The position numbers were made by a program, and so were the translations under genes. Source: Prunus persica (lineage: Eukaryota > Streptophyta > Magnoliopsida > Rosales > Rosaceae). From it: 64,000 bases of DNA. How positions within the stretch are numbered: position 1 is the first letter of the stretch; each line of letters begins with the position of its first letter. Of this stretch, positions 57,190 to 64,000 are shown one piece after another. The notes beneath the pieces were generated by a model. That model did no database searches. It was not told the origin of the DNA and saw only the letters and a program-made list of their open reading frames with translations. The stretch lies in assembly GCF_000346465.2 (NCBI RefSeq), contig NC_034015.1, positions 19,344,462-19,408,461 on the forward strand, written 5' to 3'.

Positions 57190-60159
57190 ATGGAATGTGA
57201 CTTGAAAGCTCTGCGAATGTCACCTGCTTTCCGGAGTCTCTTATTGCCCATTTGCCAAAGACCCACTTCTTCGGTTCAATTACATAACAAGCTTAGTCTC
57301 AGTTCCAGGTCACTTTTGCTCTCTGTTAAATTAAAGCCCTTGTCTTGTGCTGCTCTGGAAGCGTTTGACTTGAATCCCATTAGTGATTTGGCTCTCAGCA
57401 ATGTCCCAAACTCTGAGACTCAGCTTCATGAAGTAAGAGTAAATAACGGCAGTTCAACTAATGAGGAAATGGTAGGAAGCAATGTGAAAACCAGGCCTAG
57501 AGTTTTCAATAGCAAAAAGAGGCTTATACGTTATTCTGGGATGCTTCGTACCTGTGTTTTGCAAGGGTCTTTGAATGAGGGGAAGGCTATTCATGGGCAG
57601 GTAATAAAAAATGGGATTGATCCAGATTTGCATTTGTGGGTTTCATTGGTTAATGTCTATGCAAAATGTGGGGATTGTGGGTACGCACGTAAAGTGCTTG
57701 ATGAGATGCCAGAACAGGACGTTGTGTCATGGACTACTTTAATTCAAGGATTTGTAGTTAATGGTTTTGGTGTTGATGCTGTTAAATTATTCTGTGAGAT
57801 GAAGAAAGATGGTACGAGAGCAAATGAATTTGCATTGGCAACTGGTTTGAAAGCATGTTCTTTGTGCTTCGATTTAGGTTTTGGGAAACAGTTGCATGCT
57901 GAAGCAGTGAAACTGGGGTTCTTTTCGGATGTTTTTGTTGGTTCCGCTCTTGTCGGTCTTTATGCAAAATGTGGTGAGATGGAACTTGCAGATACAGTGT
58001 TATTTTGTATGCCCGAGCAGAATGTTGTATCGTGGAATGCATTGCTTAATGGGTATGCTCAAGAAGGTGATGGAAAGCAAGTTCTGAAATTATTCTGCAG
58101 AATGACGGAATCAGAAATGAGGTTGAGCAAGTTCACCTTGTCTACTGTTCTCAAAGGTTGTGCAAACTCGGAAAATTTGAGAGGAGGTCAGTTTTTGCAT
58201 TCCCTAGCAATTAAAAGTGGGTGCAAGATAGATGAATTCCTGGGTTGCAGTCTCGTTGATATGTACTCAAAGTGTGGGATGGCAATCGATGCGGTAAAAG
58301 TGTTCAGGAGGATTAAAAATCCTGATGTAGTGGCCTGGAGTGCAATTATCACTTGCCTTGATCAACAAGGGCAATGCCAAGAAGTGGCTGAGCTATTTCG
58401 TGAAATGATAAGCACAGGAATCTCTCCAAATCAATTTAGTCTTTCTAGTATCATCAGTGCTGCCACTGATCTCAAAGATCTGCATTTTGGTGAAAGCGTC
58501 CATGCTTTTGCATGGAAATACGGTTGTGAATCTGATATTTCAGTCAGCAATGCTCTAATCACAATGTATATGAAAATTGGGCGTGTGCTAGATGGTGCTC
58601 AAGTTTTTGAGGCAATGACAGATCGTGATTTGATTTCATGGAATTCCCTTTTATCTGGAATGCACAATCATGAAATATGTGACCTAGGACCAAGAATCTT
58701 CCGCCAAATGCTTGTCGAAGGTTTCAAGCCCAACATGTACTCATTCATTAGTGTTTTAAGGTCTTGTTCTAGCCTCTTGGATGTAGGCCTTGGAAAACAA
58801 GTACATGCCCATATTGTCAAAACTAGCCTCGATGACAATGACTTTGTTGGGACAGCTCTCATCGACATGTATGCCAAAATTAGGTTCTTGGAAGATGCTG
58901 TGATAGCTTTCAATAAATTGAGTAATCGGGACCTCTTCATTTGGACAGTCATCATTACGGGTTATGCACAAACTGATCAAGCAGAGAAAGCTGTTGCTTG
59001 CTTCAGTCAGATGCAACAAGAAGGAGTGAAGCCAAACGAGTTCGCCCTTGCTGGCTGTTTGAGTGCTTGCTCCCGTATAGCTATGCTGGAAAATGGGCGG
59101 CAGCTCCACTCAATGGCAATTAAGAGTGGGCATTTGGGAGATTTATTTGTTAGTAGTGCACTTGTTGATATGTATGCAAAATGTGGATGCATAGGTGATG
59201 CTGAGGATATCTTTGGGGGCTTAGATTCATGTGATACAGTCTCATGGAACATCATGATATGTGGATATTCCCAATATGGGAGAGGAGAGAAGGCTATTGA
59301 AGCCTTTTCAACAATGTTGAATGAAGGCACCATACCAGATGAAGTAACCTTCATTGGCATCCTTTCTGCATGCAGCCACCTGGGTTTAGTTGAAGAAGGG
59401 AAAAAGCACTTTGACTCACTGAGCAAAGTTTTCAGGATCACTCCTACAATTGAGCATTATGCTTGTATGGTTGATATTCTTGTTAGGGCTGGAAAATTTA
59501 ATGAGGCTGAAAGCTTCATTGAGACAATGAAACTAACATTGTATCCCATTATTTGGGAGACTGTTCTAGGGGCTTGTAAGATGTATGGTAATGTAGAATT
59601 TGGTGAAACAGCTGCAAAAAAGCTTTTTGAGCTTAAACCTGAGATGGATTCAACTTATATCTTACTATCTAATATCTTTGCAGTCAAAGGTAGGTGGGAT
59701 GATGTTAGCAAAGTCAGGAAATTAATGTCCAGTCAGGGTGTTAAGAAAAAACCTGGTTGTAGCTGGGTGGAAGTTGACGGACAAGTCAACACTTTTGTCT
59801 CTCAAGATGGTTCACATCCAAGAATCAGGGATATCCATTTGAAATTGGAGGAACTAGGCGAAAAGCTGAATTCAGTAGGTTATATACCGGAAACAGAAGA
59901 TGTGCTTCATAACATCACTGAAAGAGAAAAAAACGAGCATCTCCAATATCATAGTGAAAGGTTGGCTCTTGCCTTCTCCCTTATAAGTACCAATCCTCCA
60001 AAAACTATTCGGATTTTTAAAAATCTACGCATCTGTGGAGACTGCCATGAGGTTATGAAGCTCATTTCAGATGTCACAAATCGGGAAATAGTTGTTCGTG
60101 ACATCAAGCGGTTTCATCATTTTAAGAGTGGAACTTGCTCCTGTAATGACTTCTGGTGA
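57190..60159 (+). CDS. PLS-DYW pentatricopeptide RNA-editing factor, copy B
   Basis: An organelle C-to-U editing factor type protein. The single coding exon encodes 989 aa. A probable leader intron runs from GTAAGT at 56981 to the AAATAG acceptor ending at 57189, so the ATG is the first triplet of the second exon. The N-terminal ~60 residues are Ser/Leu/Arg-rich with few acids, as in a transit peptide. Many PPR motifs of the P-L-S series follow ('LVNVYAKCGDCGYARKVLDEM', 'LVDMYSKCGMAIDAVKVFRRI'), then E/E+ motifs and a full DYW-type deaminase with HSE, 'ICGDCHEVMK' and the end 'CSCNDFW'. The terminal triplet is DFW where the name-giving triplet is DYW. All zinc-binding and catalytic positions I can check are present. 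It is paralogous to copy A at 48617-51196. Confidence 0.92.
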   Translation: MECDLKALRMSPAFRSLLLPICQRPTSSVQLHNKLSLSSRSLLLSVKLKPLSCAALEAFDLNPISDLALSNVPNSETQLHEVRVNNGSSTNEEMVGSNVKTRPRVFNSKKRLIRYSGMLRTCVLQGSLNEGKAIHGQVIKNGIDPDLHLWVSLVNVYAKCGDCGYARKVLDEMPEQDVVSWTTLIQGFVVNGFGVDAVKLFCEMKKDGTRANEFALATGLKACSLCFDLGFGKQLHAEAVKLGFFSDVFVGSALVGLYAKCGEMELADTVLFCMPEQNVVSWNALLNGYAQEGDGKQVLKLFCRMTESEMRLSKFTLSTVLKGCANSENLRGGQFLHSLAIKSGCKIDEFLGCSLVDMYSKCGMAIDAVKVFRRIKNPDVVAWSAIITCLDQQGQCQEVAELFREMISTGISPNQFSLSSIISAATDLKDLHFGESVHAFAWKYGCESDISVSNALITMYMKIGRVLDGAQVFEAMTDRDLISWNSLLSGMHNHEICDLGPRIFRQMLVEGFKPNMYSFISVLRSCSSLLDVGLGKQVHAHIVKTSLDDNDFVGTALIDMYAKIRFLEDAVIAFNKLSNRDLFIWTVIITGYAQTDQAEKAVACFSQMQQEGVKPNEFALAGCLSACSRIAMLENGRQLHSMAIKSGHLGDLFVSSALVDMYAKCGCIGDAEDIFGGLDSCDTVSWNIMICGYSQYGRGEKAIEAFSTMLNEGTIPDEVTFIGILSACSHLGLVEEGKKHFDSLSKVFRITPTIEHYACMVDILVRAGKFNEAESFIETMKLTLYPIIWETVLGACKMYGNVEFGETAAKKLFELKPEMDSTYILLSNIFAVKGRWDDVSKVRKLMSSQGVKKKPGCSWVEVDGQVNTFVSQDGSHPRIRDIHLKLEELGEKLNSVGYIPETEDVLHNITEREKNEHLQYHSERLALAFSLISTNPPKTIRIFKNLRICGDCHEVMKLISDVTNREIVVRDIKRFHHFKSGTCSCNDFW

Positions 60160-60299
60160 TTTGGCATTAGAAGCTCTATAGTCAGGGTAGGGGGTTCACC
60201 CACAGAGCATTTTAAACATTGTCCTCATAATGAACTATGAACCACAATCTCCTACCCAAAGAAATGCAGCTGTAATCTTATCAGAGTACTACCTCTCAA

Positions 60300-61345
60300 C
60301 ATATTATATTGCTTCTTCTTTTTTTCATAACATAACTAGACAATTAAATGGTTCCTGATTACCCTTTTTTCCCTCCATTTTAAAACAAACTGAGCAGGTA
60401 TGCCCTGTTTTGAAAGGTTATTCTTTTGTCCTGAAGCCGCTTCTTTTGTACTCCGCGTCTGCGTATATCATATCAATCCTCCTGGCCATGAGGTTCGTAG
60501 ATGGTTTTCTTTGAGTGCATTTCTTTCTTTTTTTCCTGAAGTATATTGTGTGAAACTGATTGCTATTGTTCACATTAATCCTCTTCAGAACTTCGCAATA
60601 GTTCTTGCAGTTGGTAGCTGCTTCGATTGTCCTGATGATCCTGTGCTTCCTGTAAATGACCTGTCTGATTCCTTGAGGTTCTCAACTTTTTTGCAGAATG
60701 ATTAACACTTACTTTATTTTAATTGATCTTCAAGTCGCGAGAGTTTGGAACTCTTTGGTTGCTGATCTCAAGACTCAAATATTAGATACATTTGCTGGTG
60801 TTAATATGGGGTTGCAACCAAAGGTAGGTGTAGAAGTAGATTTCCTTTTTCACTACTCATGTTCTAAAGTCATTTGCTCTGATGAGATCTTGCACCATAA
60901 CTAATTTCTGATTGCACAATCATCTCCTTGTTCAGGCTTATGTGCATGGGGGTGACAGTGGGTGTTCGGTTAGATACTTTCACCATTTGCTGTAGTTCCC
61001 ACCATTTTTTCCAACTTTGTGTAGAGTATCTGTCTCAGTTCTTTGATCAGGGTTTGTACCATAGATGAAGTATAGGGAAATAATTCTTGGTTTGGGACTT
61101 GTATTCCCTTAATGCAGAGCACCCTCTTGGACTGAATGATTTTATCACAAGGTTCCTATTTCTGTGGCATGTGCGGTTTGCTAATAGAGTCTTTCCTTCA
61201 CCGCCACTTGGATAAGGTATTGTTGTCTTCTAAGATTGTATCCCTTTTCTTCTACTTCTACTTCCTTTGGTAGGTTGAGTGACGAGTATGATATACATCT
61301 CAACAGGAGGTTCGTGGCAGTTCTGAAGTTCCAGAATGAGATAAA
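60300..61345 (+). pseudogene. Unprocessed NDL1 pseudogene fragment
   Basis: Homology to NDL1 starts inside its intron 2 ('TATATTGCTTCTTCTT', 'AGACAATT') and continues through counterparts of exons 3 (60398-60492), 4 (60611-60690), 5, 6/7 and 8 (ending near 61340), introns included. Damage is plain: a 3-bp deletion in exon 3, a single-base deletion and a 4-bp loss in exon 4, loss of the exon 4 donor, a 7-bp deletion at exon 5, fusion of exons 6 and 7 with the intron lost, and a stop in exon 8. Exons 1, 2 and 9-11 are absent. Retained introns rule out retrotransposition, so this is a segmental-duplication relic. Confidence 0.9.
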
Positions 61346-62256
61346 AGTTGAAGGATGAAGCGCCCTTTCTTGAGAATGAATTGTGTTGTCATTAAAGTTC
61401 ATAGAATGGAACATTTAGTAACGTTCTTTATCACGGTTTTCTTTTGGTCTGGATTCTTTATTATCAGGTTTGACCAGAGGAATGAGCCAATGCACAAAGA
61501 GAGGACCAGAATATTGAAACCTCATATGCGCTTCACATGTGGAAAAGCCTGGGTTGTGTAGACCAAACAGCGAGTCTAAGACAAGCAGTATAAAACTGCA
61601 GCTGCTTGGCGTCTATGCTCTGTGAACTGTGAAGTTTGAAAGCCACATGTGGACCTCTCTAGTTGTGCTGCTTTCGTCTGGTACCCTTCATATTGGTTGC
61701 CACCGAATTTTTTTTGTATATATTCATTGACCAAAAGAAAATTGTATATGTTCATTGGGTTCAGGGCATTAGTTGGCCGCAGGGTTGTAAATTTGTAATC
61801 CAGGTTCATTGAGTAAGGCGTATGATATGGAACCTCCATTTCTTTGATGATCATAAGGCTCCTTACTGATTTCTACTGTTAAGTACGTAATTTTTTTTTT
61901 TCTTGAGACTGGTTAAAACTTTCAAATTAGGAACTTCCTAATTACACACTTCTAAGGCATTTCCGACCCTCCAAACTGATGCCAAAACGTTACATTTCTT
62001 ACTATTGCACACAACAAAGTTTGTATTCCATCTAGCAAATAAGTTACACAAAAATGCGATATTTCCCCTTCTAATAACTACTAAAGAAACAACAAAACTG
62101 ATACCGGTAAGGCAGTGTATTAACCTTCAGTATACAACTTATAAGGATGCCTCGAGTATCTGGTTGCCTGAGTTTTCTGCATGAGCACGAGGTAGTGGGA
62201 AAAAAAATATAGTATACTTTTTCTGGATCACACAAGCAACTACATTATTGCTCTTC
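61346..62256. other. Intergenic region
   Basis: Between the NDL pseudogene and the minus-strand gene at the right edge. No recognisable gene. The right part should hold that gene's 3' UTR. Confidence 0.45.
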
Positions 62257-64000
62257 TCATTCTGTATCCTCATCAGAGAGGGGATTCTCAACTTCACTCC
62301 CACTATTTAGGCTATCATTATTGATGAATGAGGACCTCCCACTAGCCGAGTCAGAGTTACAACGAAGGTCATACTTTACAAATTTTATCTTCTCTTTCTT
62401 CTCAGGGGTTTTCCCCTCTTTCCGTTTTCTTCCTCTTTTTTCTGATGAGGTCATTGTATGCGCAGCAGCTACAAATGCAGCACTCATGGATTCATTCACC
62501 TTTTCATTCTCCTCATCTGCATGTTCCTCGTCTCCATTGTTATCTATGTAAAAGAGAAGATCATCATCCACTTTCTTGCTATCCAACTTAGAAGCCGGTT
62601 GCTCAGAGTCTGATTTGGACATCTCATGAACCAGTTTAGTACGAAAGTTTTCCATGCTATCATCAAATACTCTTAAGCCATGATCTTCAAGGTTAAGAAG
62701 CCACCCTGGAGAATGAGATCGATATTAGAGAGAGCATTAAAAAAAATATATTTATAGTTGATTTACAACAAACGGAAGTAGAATCACTTACTTATAAGAG
62801 CTTTAGGTGAAGTGCCCTTTGATCTGATTGCACCGTCATCCTCAGGAATCTGATTCTTTACCCATTTAATTATTTGGGAAGATAATTGTGAACTGGAAAA
62901 TGCAGTTACATAAGAGATGGCTCTCCTCTGATCCCCATGCTCCCTAAAGCAAACCAGTAGTGAAATTTTTCCATAAGGGTTTCACTAGAATTTTAAAAAC
63001 ATAATGAAATGCTGATTTCTATTTCATTTTTTCTTTCTGGACATATAATTATATTTATTTTTTCATACCTGAAATACTCCACTGCTTCATGAGTAACAAT
63101 CAATCTTTTCATGGCAATACTTTTCATGCGCTCAGCAGGTAAGTGAATTACTCTCTCAGGGTTGAGGAAAGAATACTCAACCAATATGATGGCATCATAC
63201 AGCACTTGCCTCAACAAAACTTCATCTTCAGAACTCTGCATATAAAGAGTAACAAGATGTGAACTTTACTTGTAAGATCATATCAACAAAAAGATAATTC
63301 CACTTCCTGTCAATATAGTCTGTTTGAATAGAAACAAACACTAGGACAGATGTAGTATCAAACTCAACATTTTAAAAGAGGAATACAAACCAAAAGGGAG
63401 GTAACAGGCAAAGTCTTCTCCAGCAGCATCCTCACAAGCACCTCTATTTGACACAAAGATTAGGATGTTAGCACAATAAATATGAGAATCTGATGAAATC
63501 ATCATCGCTATATGAGACATGAAATTTTATTCAGTGAAACACAAGGCATGCAGTAACTAGGAAACTACCGAACAGTTTTAGATACGTGTGATATAATTTC
63601 ACTTTTTGAAATCGATGAAACAGAAGAAACATAGCAAAAGCACAATGAAAAGTTATATATGATAAAGCATTCATTGTTAATGTCTATCCCAGTCCTTTTT
63701 GGTGCAAATAACCCTCGGCCATTTTAGCCCATGCAGAACACATGCCTTACTAAAATAAAAGTGTGATGCAGAAGGAAAAATCTTGATAACAAATATACAT
63801 ACACCATGTCCTAATTCAAGAAAAAGCTAAAACAACACTAACCAAAAAGGTAAAAGTTCTGAAATCCGGTAATGGAAGCAATGGCCCAAGTCCTTAACTC
63901 CATCTCCAACTCCTTCGTTGAAGTCCCAAGTTTGAAATTCAGGCACAGTTTCAACAAAAACACCTCTGCAATAACAACTCCTGCCAAGTAACCCACATCA
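62257..64000 (-). CDS. Conserved nuclear-type protein, unrecognised, C-terminal part (5' end outside window)
   Basis: I do not recognise this family. Exons traced on the minus strand: a partial exon from the window edge to 63843, then 63443-63391, 63235-63069, 62943-62792 and 62705-62257 with TGA at 62257. Phases agree at every junction, and about 325 residues are visible. The first part is helical and Leu-rich ('EVLVRMLLEKTLPVTSLL', 'YDAIILVEYSFLNPERV'), with the look of an alpha-helical repeat domain. The middle reads 'SQIIKWVKNQIPEDDGA' and 'RWLLNLEDHGLRVFDDS'. The last ~110 residues are acidic and Ser-rich around a basic cluster 'KRGRKRKEGKTPEKKEK' that fits a nuclear localisation signal. 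There is no membrane segment. A nuclear or nucleolar scaffold or repair protein is a guess only. Confidence 0.72.

Noticed and set aside
60400..60705. 101-codon frame that looks like an NDL protein fragment
   Set aside because: It reads from NDL exon 3 homology into intron-derived sequence and a frameshifted exon 4, so it is part of the pseudogene and not a short gene.
62257..64000. Identification of the right-edge gene as the Fanconi FANCE homologue (which I recall near LPXA in Arabidopsis)
   Set aside because: The visible sequence does not resemble the FANCE C-terminal domain as I know it, so no name is given.

Overview
The window is plant nuclear DNA from a eudicot. It has AT-rich intergenic stretches, multi-exon genes with GT-AG introns, dinucleotide microsatellites in 5' leaders and many introns of 70-700 bp. 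Protein similarity and repeat content suggest Rosaceae, probably Prunus or a close relative, but that is an impression and not a proof. There is no bacterial or viral gene content, no rRNA or tRNA gene and no CRISPR array. Gene models were built by hand from splice signals and reading-frame continuity. All complete multi-exon models close in frame.

Layout, left to right. (1) 1-2064: the 5' leader of a gene that leaves the window on the minus strand, duplicated 56 kb away, then the promoter of a KEA6-type potassium/proton antiporter (2152-8133, +). (2) 8134-12789: a gene-poor stretch with an AT microsatellite, a 28-bp tandem repeat and a small hairpin element. (3) A SHAQKYF-class MYB-like repressor (12790-14121, -). 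(4) A 4.6-kb gap with a SINE-like insert, then a mitochondrial LpxA acyltransferase (18757-20723, -). (5) A receptor-like cytoplasmic kinase with an N-terminal USP domain (22777-26472, -). (6) A gap holding an array of about twelve 22-bp palindromes between two ~265-bp direct repeats (28389-29507), then an EFFECTOR OF TRANSCRIPTION gene (29710-31933, +) with three zinc-binding repeats and a relic of a fourth in its 3' flank. (7) Serine acetyltransferase SERAT1;1 type (32996-33960, +), a DYW-type PPR editing factor of the DYW2 type (34586-36202, +), a mitochondrial CoA carrier (37081-39251, -) and a PHOSPHO-type HAD phosphatase (40257-42481, -). (8) The N-MYC-downregulated-like gene NDL1 (44064-47837, +) and a duplicated section: PPR copy A without a DYW domain (48617-51196), an LTR-like and SINE-containing spacer, PPR copy B with a DYW-type domain (57190-60159), and a decayed unprocessed NDL pseudogene (60300-61345). 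(9) The C-terminal exons of an unrecognised conserved nuclear-type gene running off the right edge (62257-64000, -).

The genes do not form one pathway; this is ordinary plant gene mixing. Several have Arabidopsis counterparts that I recall lying together on chromosome 5 (NDL1, SERAT1;1, ET2, the USP-kinase and the MYB, all near At5g56750-56840). Others match chromosome 4 loci (LPXA and the HAD phosphatase near At4g29530-29540, the CoA carrier near At4g26180). The window may therefore keep an ancestral gene order that Arabidopsis later divided between duplicated segments. The most unusual features are the palindrome array, the recent 222-bp repeat amplification in the ET gene with its downstream relic, and the PPR/NDL duplication with unequal fates.
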